From Bacillus sp. (in: firmicutes) (GTDB lineage Bacteria > Bacillota > Bacilli > Bacillales > Bacillaceae), in NCBI GenBank assembly GCA_031180805.1, contig JAPSLL010000006.1, positions 62,001 to 126,000 of the forward strand: a stretch of DNA of 64,000 nucleotides. The letters are read 5' to 3'. The notes below the pieces were generated by a model that was not told the DNA's origin, made no database searches, and saw only the letters and a list, made by a program, of their open reading frames with translations. Shown here piece by piece: positions 33,404-42,097 of this stretch (positions are counted from its first letter, which is position 1; every line of letters begins with the position of its first letter). The position numbers and the translations under genes are program-made.

Positions 33404-33753
33404 AATTACTCCTTAATTATTCGACAATTCGTTTTGCTAACTTGAAATGGATATAATAATTGCTTGTGGCAGCCCATTATTTTATTTAAATAAAACAAAA
33501 CGAAAGGATATGTATTAGAGAAAAAGCTTAATGGTATGAACAGCTTATACATTTTGGCCTATGTAAACATAAGGTTAATTGGAGCATAGTGAAGAAAACG
33601 AGCAAAATGGGTGCAGACTTAGTTGATTTAGGATTAATAAAAGGAAATAAATAAAGGTAAATGGAAGCTTTATTATCCTTTTTGGGGCTTTCTTCTTTTC
33701 GTTTAATTGAATATGCTCTACTTCTCATTTGAACTAAGCCGCTCAAACAAATG
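33404..33753. other. Intergenic region, possible coding relics only
   Basis: About 350 bases. On the plus strand short frames such as GYVLEKKLNGMNSLYILAYV and VKKTSKMGADLVDLGLIKGN end in nearby stops and have no start signals. I could not match them to a family. No hairpin terminator of quality was seen. Confidence 0.35.
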
Positions 33754-34238
33754 TTAATTGGTATCAAATGATAACGACAAGATAAGCTGTTCCCCAATTG
33801 GTCCCATTTTCCGCTTACCTGTATCTTTAAAGCCTACTTTTTTATACAATTTCTGTGCAGGAACATTTTTATGGTTTACTGCTAAGACGATTTCATTACA
33901 TGTAGGAAATTCAGCTTTAACAAAACTTTTAAGTAAGAGCATGCCTTGTTTAGCATAGCCTTTGCCTTGATGTGCATGGTTAACAGATAGGGACGTTAAC
34001 AGCATCGCATTTGATTTTCGGAGTACTTCTGAACTCTTTCAGTTGCATGTAAGATAAAGAAACCTACAGGTGTAGTCTTACTTAAAATAACAATCCGAAA
34101 TTGCCCATCTGTCACCTCCAAGATCTTGCTTGGTAAAGAAGTGAACTGTTCCTGTTCACTTGGAAGCTCAAAGAATTTTAATACTTCTAAATGTTCATTC
34201 GAAAAATGTGTTAACCTAATATAATCAACTTTTCCCAT
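33754..34238 (-). pseudogene. GNAT acetyltransferase with a single-base frameshift
   Basis: The N-terminal half (MGKVDYIRLTHFSNEHLEVL... to VGFFILHATERVQKYSEN) starts at 34238. The C-terminal half, in another frame, begins NAMLLTSLSVNHAHQGKGYA and ends SLSFDTN at 33754. The second half carries the acetyl-CoA motif HQGKGYAKQGM and NVPAQKLYKKVGF, classic GNAT motifs A and B. Deletion of one base near 34010-34016 (SENPNAM expected) splits one roughly 160-residue enzyme. Either a pseudogene or a sequencing error. Confidence 0.85.
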
Positions 34239-34355
34239 TAAATACAGTTGCTCCTTGTCGTTTTTCTCACTATGTATATATTCCTAGAATTTATGAATCT
34301 AGTATAATTATAATTTCAATAGCACTCCATATGAAATTGTGTACCTTCTTGTTAT

Positions 34356-34709
34356 TTATTTTGATTGAATAAGACCAAAGCCTATTCCTGTAGGATCAAT
34401 CAAGTATGCAAGATAAAAATCATCAAACTCCATCTTATCTCTAACTACTCTAGCCCCATTTTCCTTTGCTTTGGTAATAGCTTCATCCATCGAATCTACC
34501 TTAATTTGCATACGTATACCGTGTGGAAAATCAACAGGACCTTTACTTATACCAGCATTATTGATACCTTCACCTGAATGTTTATTAATAGAAATAGCCC
34601 AGTAATCCCAATTTTGTTCAGAAATATCCCATCCAAAAACATTAGAATAAAATGTAATTGCTTTTTCCGGATCCTGACTACTTATTTCAAATCCAACAAT
34701 TTCCCCCAC
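34356..34709 (-). CDS. VOC/glyoxalase-fold protein
   Basis: 117 residues forming the two beta-alpha-beta-beta-beta units of the vicinal oxygen chelate fold: GEIVGFEISSQDPEKAITFY, SNVFGWDI, then GIRMQIKVDSMDEAITKAKE and a C-terminal DPTGIGFGLIQ. The GTG start follows GGGGGAA by seven bases. Such proteins include antibiotic-binding proteins, dioxygenases and lactoylglutathione lyase-like enzymes. The substrate is unknown and the metal ligands are not obvious. Confidence 0.85.
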   Translation of the reverse strand: MGEIVGFEISSQDPEKAITFYSNVFGWDISEQNWDYWAISINKHSGEGINNAGISKGPVDFPHGIRMQIKVDSMDEAITKAKENGARVVRDKMEFDDFYLAYLIDPTGIGFGLIQSK

Positions 34710-35416
34710 TAGTAGTTCCCCCTTCTAAATTTATAACTCCAATTATATACTTTTGTTCAACTACTACCTTACAGATTATAATAGAGGATAAGATTTTTAA
34801 TTTGTTAAAGAGTATAATAAAGTAACGAATTTACAGGTAAGTTTTGAATAAGGATAGGTGTAATAGTTGAAATGAAATGTTCCAATTTAAAGCACCTTAG
34901 ACTTCTGTAACTGTCAAAATTTATAGGTTCTTATCTTTTTCATATGCATATGAAGAACGAAATAGAGTTTCTTGAATTGCATGATTATTTTACTATCCTT
35001 TCAAAAACTCTTTTTGATTTCTCAGTAACATTTAGTGTAACCGCTACTTCAACTTGTGAACTAGTTTGGAAAGGGTTACCCTAGAGTGTATCCGTAGTAT
35101 AGGAAAGGTATTTTCCGATTTTTAAATGTGCATAAATGATATAGTCTTTGCCAATTCTGAAAGCATGAATTCTGAAATGCTTGCATTTCTCAGTAAGTTT
35201 GTGCCACAAAATCACTGCTCCCAATGCATTTTCATTATATCACTTCTTTTCAGTAAGCCTCATTCTTAAATAAACATACGTACCAATAATCACAAAAAAA
35301 ATAACGAACGTATATTCGTAATATATCATATATTACATATATATGGAAGGAAATTTTTTGAAAAAGTCTCACAATTAGTGTAAAATCTGTTTCCCACGGA
35401 TATATGGCATCTATAA
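34710..35416. other. 700-base gap with a 16-bp palindrome, no clear gene
   Basis: TTCATATGCATATGAA (34939-34954) is a perfect palindrome. On the minus strand a 29-codon hydrophobic frame (35240-35329, MIYYEYTFVIFFVIIGTYVY...) lacks a ribosome site and may be chance or a small peptide. The rest is AT-rich and featureless to me. Confidence 0.4.
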
Positions 35417-35896
35417 TCAATACCTTATATATTGAATTTTTTCCTTAACAAATTGAAATCCATATAAGAGTAATGATTTAATGAAAAATAGCATCGATAA
35501 TTGGTATTTCCTTAAGCGTATTAACGAGGCAATTCCAAGCTTTTTTAACAAATCAACCATGAAAAAGGTAAAGATTGAATCAATAATAAGATTTAAAATC
35601 GTGTAAAAAGTAAACCTTCCATAGGTTAGCTTTAATATCCACATTGACCCAATTAAGAACGGTCCCCATAAAAAAGGTACGATCCCTGATACGTTAGGGA
35701 TGATTTTCTCGTACCACCACCACCATTTTCGTTTTCTAGCAATGACATCCTCTACTGTAACTAATAGTGATATAAATATTCCTGCTGGTAAAAATCTTTT
35801 AATCGTGTCTTTTCCTAGTAAAGGAAATGATAACCAAGAGAGAACGAGCATTAACAATAACAATGGCTTTGAATACTTCATCTTTATAAATTTCAT
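35417..35896 (-). CDS. CBO0543-family membrane protein
   Basis: 159 residues with four to five hydrophobic helices. Characteristic blocks are KDTIKRFLPAGIFISLLVTV, RKWWWWYE, FLWGPFLIGSMWILKLTYGRF and a C-terminal helix GFQFVKEK. The family is widespread in spore-forming Firmicutes and uncharacterised. AGGAGG lies seven bases before the ATG. A paralogue is at 38237-38707 with the same KRY/FxPxGLF, LKWWVYYE and MWIFKFTYGRF pattern. Confidence 0.8.
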   Translation of the reverse strand: MKFIKMKYSKPLLLLMLVLSWLSFPLLGKDTIKRFLPAGIFISLLVTVEDVIARKRKWWWWYEKIIPNVSGIVPFLWGPFLIGSMWILKLTYGRFTFYTILNLIIDSIFTFFMVDLLKKLGIASLIRLRKYQLSMLFFIKSLLLYGFQFVKEKIQYIRY

Positions 35897-36247
35897 CGTA
35901 TATCCTCCTATTTAATCCATATGGAATAATATTCCCAAAGATTGGAGAAATATAAAAAATTTAGTATTGTTCTGTTAAAATATAATGATGATTTATGAAT
36001 ACTTTAAGAACACTTCCGCATTTGCCCCAAAAGAAATCCTTAGTGCAATCAACCACTCCGATCTTTACTAAAAAGCAACATAGTTTTCGTAACCGCTCAT
36101 ATTTTATCGTCCTTTATTTTGTTAGTTAATTTTTTGGATATGTGTTTGGGAATTGCATTTTTTTCCCATAATTAATGATAGAATCAACCTTTTAACGAAG
36201 GTCAGCTGCAGCTGGTTCTTAATCGAATTTTACTATGGGGTGAAAGC
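35897..36247. other. Upstream region of ndk
   Basis: About 350 bases without a gene. A 12-bp palindrome CAGCTGCAGCTG (36203-36214) lies 33 bases before the ndk start and could affect ndk expression as a short hairpin. No confident promoter was assigned. Confidence 0.4.
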
Positions 36248-36709
36248 ATGACATTACAACGAACATTTATTATGGTAAAGCCTGACGGGGTCAAACGAGG
36301 TTTAATTGGAGAAATCATGAAACGATTTGAGCAAAAAGGTTTCACATTATTAAATGCAGAGCTTATGACAATTGATCGAACGAAGGCAGAATATCATTAC
36401 ATGGAACATAAAGACAAGCCTTTTTTCGGTGAATTAGTTGATTTTATTACGTCTGGTCCAGTTTTTGCAATGGTATGGGAAGGAGAAAATATAATTGAGG
36501 TTTCACGTCTCATGATAGGTAAGACAAGCCCAGCGGAAGCGGCACCTGGTACGATCCGTGGAGATTTTGCAAATACAAAAGAAGAAAATGTAATTCACGG
36601 TTCAGACTCTCTCCTAAGTGCCGAACGTGAAATTGAAAATTTCTTCGGTCTCCTCAAAAGAAATATCGCTGACGATGATTACCGATATGAGGACCGACAA
36701 TCAATGTAA
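36248..36709 (+). CDS. ndk: Nucleoside diphosphate kinase
   Basis: 153 residues. The enzyme transfers the gamma-phosphate between nucleoside tri- and diphosphates through a phosphohistidine. The catalytic His117 is in [27 protein letters not shown] (5-23) and PGTIRGDFA are diagnostic. The C-terminal tail ([19 protein letters not shown]) is a few residues longer than most Bacillus Ndk proteins (about 148). GGGGTGAAAGC precedes the ATG. It is isolated here from its usual menaquinone/aro gene context in B. subtilis, and a strong terminator follows. Confidence 0.96.
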   Translation: MTLQRTFIMVKPDGVKRGLIGEIMKRFEQKGFTLLNAELMTIDRTKAEYHYMEHKDKPFFGELVDFITSGPVFAMVWEGENIIEVSRLMIGKTSPAEAAPGTIRGDFANTKEENVIHGSDSLLSAEREIENFFGLLKRNIADDDYRYEDRQSM

Positions 36710-36951
36710 AATGTTAATACCAGCCTGCTGGCTGGTACTTTCTTTTATTTTTTCAAATAAGCAAATGATGACAGCTTCTTTTCTAAATAGAGTCTCTTCA
36801 ACAAACGATTTCATTTCATCATAAGTTTCCATCGTTTTCGGTAAGTATGTCCAAATTCTTTTATCCCTTCTAGCTTCATATAATTCATGAATAGCTTTGC
36901 ATCCATCTATAGGAACGATTTGCACTTCAATTCCTGTTAATTAAATTCATT
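36701..36951 (-). pseudogene. GNAT acetyltransferase remnant
   Basis: An ATG at 36951 with GAGGGTG upstream starts MNL and then shifts frame. After about four extra bases (a TTAA duplication) the natural sequence continues TGIEVQIVPIDGCKAIHELY, EARRDKRIWTYLPKTMETYD and EMKSFVEETLFRKEAV. That is the N-terminal third of a RimJ-type acetyltransferase. It then runs into the ndk terminator and stops at 36701, so the acetyl-CoA binding part is missing. Confidence 0.7.
36718..36748 (+). terminator. Terminator of ndk
   Basis: TACCAGCC (36718-36725) and GGCTGGTA (36730-36737) with a 4-base loop, followed by a T-rich tail (CTTTCTTTT), nine bases after the ndk stop. Confidence 0.82.
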
Positions 36952-37061
36952 TGCTTTACACCCTCATTTGTTAGATATTTATCAAACGTGAAATTTTATA
37001 TATTAGGTTTTCTTACCAAGCTCCATGAAACAGTGTAACGATTTATTTACTGTTTTTTTTA

Positions 37062-37484
37062 TTACATTTCAAGAAAAGTTGCTACATCGTTCCAATCTTT
37101 TATTGGAGATATTTTTTCAAAATCAATTTTTCCGACATTCACATTAGCATCTGATTCATCTTCATATAGTAAAAATTCTCGTATTAATCTACCATTTTCG
37201 ATTACGATAAGCTCTGCATTAAGATCATCATCGAAGTATGCATATGTGACTGATTGATTCTTTGATAGATTCAGCCATGATGCACTAGATAACCCCGAAA
37301 ATCCTTCTCCCACGAGATCTATAAAATTAGTCCATCCATCATCACTTGAAGAAACGTGAATTGATTTATCGACATACTCGCCATATTCATTTAATACAAA
37401 TTCAAGTTCTTCATCTATCGATTCACAATAACGATATATTGCTTCTTCTATCGATAAATGTATTTTAAAACAGCATTCTTTCAA
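37062..37484 (-). CDS. Unrecognised acidic protein
   Basis: 140 residues from a TTG start with GGTGG ten bases upstream. The protein is acidic, soluble and rich in aromatic strand segments (VTYAYFDDDLNAELIVIENG, LIREFLLYEDESDANVNVGK). It has no signal peptide. The size and pattern recall small Bacillus immunity or sensor-like proteins, but no family is recognised. Next upstream is an intact acetyltransferase, 65 bases away on the same strand. Confidence 0.55.
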   Translation of the reverse strand: MKECCFKIHLSIEEAIYRYCESIDEELEFVLNEYGEYVDKSIHVSSSDDGWTNFIDLVGEGFSGLSSASWLNLSKNQSVTYAYFDDDLNAELIVIENGRLIREFLLYEDESDANVNVGKIDFEKISPIKDWNDVATFLEM

Positions 37485-37549
37485 TTTGATTTACCACCAT
37501 TATTTTGTTGCTTGCCAATTTCCACCTTTAAAAACGAGTTTTCAGCATT

Positions 37550-37990
37550 CTATATATCTTTTGAGAATAAAATTCTGTCTTGACCAATTCCTTCATAATC
37601 AGACACTAACGATACAGAAAACCCCATTGATTTATGATATGCAATTGATCCTTCGTTAATTGGAGATGTTATGCAGTGTACTTTATTACACCCTAAGAGG
37701 CGAACCTGATCAAAAAACAATTCATAAAGTTTTCTTGCTACACCATTTTTCCTTAAATTAGGATGAACACCAACGAAATGGATATAGGCTTGATTTGGAT
37801 CTGTTTGTGAAATAAATCCGATAATAAAGGCAGATAAATGGCCATTCTCTTCAACTATAAAACTTGTAGGTTGAAAATGTTCAAAAAATAGTCGAGGCAG
37901 CAAATGGGTCATCTGTCTTCCACCCCACCACTCGTTTAAAACATTGATTACTTTATCATAATCCTCCACAGCAATATTCCTAATATCCAT
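37550..37990 (-). CDS. GNAT family N-acetyltransferase
   Basis: 146 residues. The fold runs from MDIRNIAVEDYDKVINVLNE through FIIGFISQTDPNQAYIHFVG to the acetyl-CoA pyrophosphate loop VHPNLRKNGVARKLYELF (Q/R-x-x-G-x-A) and the final NEGSIAYHKSMGFSV motif. It is the only complete GNAT in the window. The acceptor is unknown. GTGAGGAATATTA precedes the ATG. Confidence 0.9.
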   Translation of the reverse strand: MDIRNIAVEDYDKVINVLNEWWGGRQMTHLLPRLFFEHFQPTSFIVEENGHLSAFIIGFISQTDPNQAYIHFVGVHPNLRKNGVARKLYELFFDQVRLLGCNKVHCITSPINEGSIAYHKSMGFSVSLVSDYEGIGQDRILFSKDI

Positions 37991-38236
37991 TAATATTCCT
38001 CACTTCATTGTTAAATTTAGCTTTTTATTAATCTTCCTTTTAAGCTATTAACCTCTTTTTTTGTGAAGTTTCTATCATTTCAGCTTCCAATCCTACACAC
38101 TATCCAAATAACTTTAGGCTTAGGTTGTTAATCCCTATTAATGAAAATTTAGGTTAGCCTTTCATTTAATTTGGCTAACCGATTCGATATTTTGCATTTT
38201 TTCGTGCTCATAGTAAAATTGTTGTAGGAACGAAAT

Positions 38237-38707
38237 TTATTCGATTTTTTTATTTGTCCTTATGAAAATTTCTTCCTGCCACATTTGAAATCCATATATG
38301 ATAACTCCAAGAATTGTCGTTGCAATAACGTCTAACATAGGACTCATATTTAAAAATTCAATTATATTTCTTCTACCTAAGAAATAATATTCAAACACAT
38401 AAGTATAGAAAATATTTAATATCAAATCAGAACATAAAAACAACCAAAATCTCCCATAGGTAAACTTAAATATCCACATTGTAAACACTGGAATTGCTCC
38501 ATAAAGATAGGAAATATTTCTCAATGGATATGCAGTTTCATAATATACCCACCATTTTAATGTAACACCCATTTCAAGAATAATTGCACTTGTAAAAACA
38601 GCAAACAAACCGACAGGCATATAACGTTTAACATCTTCCTTTTTCATGAAAAATAACGTAACCCACGGAAGAATAAAAACACCCCATAAAATGAGTTGAT
38701 TGTTCAT
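38237..38707 (-). CDS. CBO0543-family membrane protein (paralogue)
   Basis: 156 residues with about five hydrophobic helices. Shared family blocks: KKEDVKRYMPVGLFAVFTSA, LKWWVYYE, AIPVFTMWIFKFTYGRFWLF and GVIIYGFQMWQEE. It is the paralogue of the protein at 35417-35896. GAGGTG precedes the ATG by five bases. It lies between an acetyltransferase and the PGFG-type membrane protein, all on the minus strand. Function is unknown. Confidence 0.8.
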   Translation of the reverse strand: MNNQLILWGVFILPWVTLFFMKKEDVKRYMPVGLFAVFTSAIILEMGVTLKWWVYYETAYPLRNISYLYGAIPVFTMWIFKFTYGRFWLFLCSDLILNIFYTYVFEYYFLGRRNIIEFLNMSPMLDVIATTILGVIIYGFQMWQEEIFIRTNKKIE

Positions 38708-38795
38708 GTAACACCTCTTTTTCTCTTTAAATTGCCTTACTTTTCCTTTATTTAATAAAGGAGAGGTTTATAATGTTAAGCAAAAGAAAATATAT

Positions 38796-39269
38796 TTATC
38801 CTTCTTTACTTCTTACAAACATTCTTAATAATTTCATCAATAAATACCCTACAGCTATGCCAGGTATTACCGAAAGTATTGGTAGCCAAACAGGTCCAAA
38901 AGTTATTCCAAATAGATTAAATGTTGATGAATACATGGTTCCAACGGTCACGAAATAAGCAGCGAATACAAAGGGAAGAAAGGAATACCTTTCTATACCA
39001 CCTCCAGCATCTTTCCAAGCATCCCACATAGAGAAAAAATACAGGCATGGGTAAAACATTAACCATTGATAATTCGCTTGTGAAATTGCCTGTTCAATTT
39101 CCCCGTGAAAACTAGAGATAATGACTTCGTTAAAGTGGGATTGAACATTAACGATTAGTTCCAATATTGTGAGAGTGATCCCTTTAATAAACCTACCGTT
39201 TAAAAATTGACCGAAACCTGGAAACGCAATTGACCATAGCAATTTTTCTGTTGGATTTGTCACATTCAT
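38796..39269 (-). CDS. Polytopic membrane protein with PGFG motif (paralogue)
   Basis: 157 residues, four hydrophobic regions. EKLLWSIAFPGFGQFLNGRF and YQWLMFYPCLYFFSMWDAW correspond block for block to the protein at 8445-8939 (LLWSITLPGFGHLYNRDY; LQWGLFYPSAYAFSMWHSY). The C-terminal half is glycine-proline rich (FGITFGPVWLPILSVIPGIA). AAAGGAATAA precedes the ATG. Function is unknown; the twin copies suggest a duplicated lineage-specific family. Confidence 0.72.
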   Translation of the reverse strand: MNVTNPTEKLLWSIAFPGFGQFLNGRFIKGITLTILELIVNVQSHFNEVIISSFHGEIEQAISQANYQWLMFYPCLYFFSMWDAWKDAGGGIERYSFLPFVFAAYFVTVGTMYSSTFNLFGITFGPVWLPILSVIPGIAVGYLLMKLLRMFVRSKEG

Positions 39270-39458
39270 TTATTCCTTTGCTAAATTCTTCGATAAAGGT
39301 GACTGCTCTACCCTTACGTTTGTGAACATACGATTCACTACGTCTTCAGAGATTTTCTTATTTTCTGTAGTTTAATTTGTTTATCGAAAGCAAAAACCAG
39401 CTTAAATATTAAACAAACTATAGAACAATTTTTGCAAACGATCTGTTTTTTTATAAAG

Positions 39459-40472
39459 CTATTCTTCAGCAAGCCTCTTCCTATCAATTGCTTTCGGAGG
39501 CTGTTCCATCCATTGATTTTTAATCATGATGTCACTCCAATCTTTAGCATACTTTAAATCCTCTAGGATAAATCTTTCATAATGGACAATTAAATCCGAT
39601 CGCATCGTTGCTCCTAATCCTGCACCATAGTAAGAAATTGCTGTATTAAACAAAAACCCTGTCAAATACATCATTAATTTATCTGAAAATGGTGGCATTG
39701 TGGAGTCAGTTACATCCGAATCCCATGATTGAGGTGCTGGAAGGTTGTCATTAGTTAAAACATCACTAAAAAGCTTGATGTGTTTTGACTTAATATCAAG
39801 TCCCTTTTTCAAAATTTCTCGGACATCTTTTGATTTGGCAACTTGGCAGAAGCCTATTAATAATGCTTTAGTGACAATACTTTTTTTCAAATTAAAAAAC
39901 ACATTCGTTATCTCACTGCCGTTTAAGGTTCTCTTATCTCCAAAAAATCCCGAAAAGAAATTATTTGATTTTACAAAATCGATTCCACTAGCATTTGGAA
40001 GATATGGAGGACGATGATATATGCCTTTTGAAAGTAGTAATTCAATTGTTTTATTATACAAACTAATGCCATCACGAATCTTATCCTCATAAAAAAGACG
40101 CATATCTTTACGAGTTACAATTGTTATTGCAACTGAATATGCCGAAATTCCATGAATCGTCATTTCATGGAGGTATTTAAGACAGAATCCATCTGAATAT
40201 AACTTTGGGGCTTCTAAATAAACATCATGTGAAGTAAATCCTTGGGGAACAGGATAACCCTCTCGTTTGAAAATGCTTTCAATTTGACTCAAGTTATTCT
40301 CTGAGGTCGTAATCGCATCCTTGAAAATTTCTTTAATATCATCACTTTCTGCTTCAAGATTATTATACATATATGTATTAACACGAAGATTTAAAGAATC
40401 TGATTGATATTGTGTCCACAAGCCTGTGATCTCAGGACCCGTTAATTTTGTGTTATGAGAAGTATCCATCAT
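39459..40472 (-). CDS. DUF3231 protein (paralogue)
   Basis: 337 residues with the same two-half ferritin-like layout as the protein at 31323-32330. Matching blocks include KLTGPEITGLW, CLKYLHEMTIHGISAYSVAI, GFFGDKRTLNGSEITNVFFN, PQSWDSDVTDSTMPPFSDKL and GAGLGATMRSDL. An ATG pair follows GGAGGGAATAA. Role unknown. It sits alone between the PGFG-type membrane gene and prs. Confidence 0.85.
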   Translation of the reverse strand: MMDTSHNTKLTGPEITGLWTQYQSDSLNLRVNTYMYNNLEAESDDIKEIFKDAITTSENNLSQIESIFKREGYPVPQGFTSHDVYLEAPKLYSDGFCLKYLHEMTIHGISAYSVAITIVTRKDMRLFYEDKIRDGISLYNKTIELLLSKGIYHRPPYLPNASGIDFVKSNNFFSGFFGDKRTLNGSEITNVFFNLKKSIVTKALLIGFCQVAKSKDVREILKKGLDIKSKHIKLFSDVLTNDNLPAPQSWDSDVTDSTMPPFSDKLMMYLTGFLFNTAISYYGAGLGATMRSDLIVHYERFILEDLKYAKDWSDIMIKNQWMEQPPKAIDRKRLAEE

Positions 40473-40642
40473 TTATTCCCTCCTTATATGTTCATCAATA
40501 GAAGTTAATCTGGTGGTAAATAAGATTTATCCATATCGAAAATTCGATTTTGTTATAATTTGTCCAAATTCGCTATACCCTATCCATTTTTTTACTTTGC
40601 ATGTAATAAGCTTCCTTAGAGATGTTCAGTAAGTCTTTTAAA

Positions 40643-40677
40643 GACAAAAAAAAGACGCAAGCAATTCTCGCGTCTTT
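40643..40677 (-). terminator. Terminator of prs
   Basis: AAAGACGC (40651-40658) pairs with GCGTCTTT (40670-40677); the minus-strand tail is a run of eight U. It is about 55 bases beyond the prs stop. Confidence 0.88.
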
Positions 40678-40733
40678 CTGTATTTCAGTAAATTTATTTA
40701 ATATAGTGCCTAAAATATATTTTTTTTATTGTT

Positions 40734-41687
40734 TTATTGAACAAGCTCATCAACTGATAAATTTTCTTGAATGCGCTTAATAGCTTCACTAATTAACGGA
40801 GCTACGGACAGCTCAACAATTTTATCTATACGTTTTTCCTCTGGAAGTAAAATAGAGTCTGTCACAACCAACTCTTTAATTTTTGAATTTTGGATTCGTT
40901 CAATTGCTGGACCAGAAAGAACTGGATGAGTACAGCAAGCATATACTTCTTTAGCGCCGTTCTCGACAAGTGCGTTTGCTGCTAATGAAATCGTCCCTGC
41001 AGTATCAATGATATCATCTATTAAAATTGCCGTTTTTCCTTCGATATTTCCTACGATATTCATCACTTCTACGACATTTGGTCTTGGGCGTCTTTTATCA
41101 ATGATTGCAATTGGAGCCTTTAAGCGGTCAGCCAATTTTCGGGCACGTGTTACCCCACCGTGGTCTGGAGAAACGATAACAATATCATCAAACTTTTTAT
41201 TTAAGAAATATTCTCCTAAAATAGGTACACCTAACAAATGGTCAATTGGAATGTTAAAGAAACCTTGAATTTGTTGTGCATGAAGATCTAGAGCAATTAC
41301 ACGATTAGCACCAGCTTTTTCGAGAAGGTTCGCTACTAGCTTTGCAGTAATCGGCTCACGAGCTCTTGCTTTACGGTCTTGTCTTGCATAACCATAGTAA
41401 GGAATTACCAAATTGATTGTATTAGCTGAAGCACGCTTTAATGCATCAATCATAATTAATAGCTCCATTAAATGCTCATTAACAGGGTTGCTAATCGATT
41501 GAATAATAAAGACATCGCTACCACGAATACTTTCTTCTATGTTAATTTGAATTTCCCCATCACTGAAGCGTGTAACAGAGCTTTTTCCTAATTCAATCCC
41601 AAGAATTTCACTAATTTTTTTTGCTAATGCTTGGTTCGAGTTTAATGTAAATATTTTTAAATTTGAATCTTGAAAGTGACTAGACAT
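40734..41687 (-). CDS. prs: Ribose-phosphate pyrophosphokinase (PRPP synthetase)
   Basis: 317 residues. The enzyme makes PRPP from ribose 5-phosphate and ATP for nucleotide, histidine and tryptophan synthesis. Diagnostic blocks are [46 protein letters not shown] (catalytic flexible-loop region), [12 protein letters not shown] and the PRPP motif [12 protein letters not shown]. The length is standard. GGAGG is 13 bases from the ATG, unusually far, so translation may be modest. It is not next to glmU/gcaD as in B. subtilis, so it may be a second copy or a relocated gene. Confidence 0.96.
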   Translation of the reverse strand: MSSHFQDSNLKIFTLNSNQALAKKISEILGIELGKSSVTRFSDGEIQINIEESIRGSDVFIIQSISNPVNEHLMELLIMIDALKRASANTINLVIPYYGYARQDRKARAREPITAKLVANLLEKAGANRVIALDLHAQQIQGFFNIPIDHLLGVPILGEYFLNKKFDDIVIVSPDHGGVTRARKLADRLKAPIAIIDKRRPRPNVVEVMNIVGNIEGKTAILIDDIIDTAGTISLAANALVENGAKEVYACCTHPVLSGPAIERIQNSKIKELVVTDSILLPEEKRIDKIVELSVAPLISEAIKRIQENLSVDELVQ

Positions 41688-42097
41688 TATTAAGTGAAAA
41701 CCTCCATAAGGAATTATTAAATTAAATTCGACATAATTCTAGTTTACACTATAAACACTGCATACAATAGTCATTATATAAAAAATAACGTGAAAAAATT
41801 TAATTTTTTGGATATACAGATAATCCCCTGATCTCCTTACATTGATTAGCTGAAAAACAACAATAGTTTAGTAAAGAGCTCTTTATATCGAAAATGATCG
41901 AGTGAAGCTCCCTCTTACCAAATACCTCCAAAAAAACATTACATTTTATCTATAATTAAATAGTTCATTATTCCTTATCTTTGAAAAGTCTTGACAAATA
42001 ATTGTAACAATAGCTTCAAAGTATGTTCACAATTTCACAATCTCCTTTAGTAGTTTTGGTGCTATATTTTAAGTGAAAATACATAGGAGGGATTCAA
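41688..42097 (+). promoter_or_regulatory. Upstream region of the cyd operon
   Basis: About 410 bases. A perfect TTGACA lies at 41991-41996, without a good -10 at 17 bases. TTCACAAT is repeated in direct tandem (42026-42041). TTCACAA is the half-site of the Rex redox repressor, which controls cydABCD in B. subtilis, but Rex normally binds inverted half-sites. AGGAGG precedes cydA. Confidence 0.45.

Noticed and set aside
33528-33797. Minus-strand 89-codon frame overlapping the broken GNAT gene
   Set aside because: No ribosome site, low-complexity composition, and it overlaps the recognisable acetyltransferase C-terminus in another frame.
34939-34954. TTCATATGCATATGAA palindrome as a regulator operator
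   Set aside because: Perfect palindrome, but far from any gene start and in AT-rich DNA where such words arise easily; kept only as a note in the gap entry.
38773-38958. Plus-strand 61-codon frame with a good AGGAGAGG before its ATG
   Set aside because: It lies almost wholly antisense to the convincing membrane-protein gene at 38796-39269, and its sequence has no family-like features.
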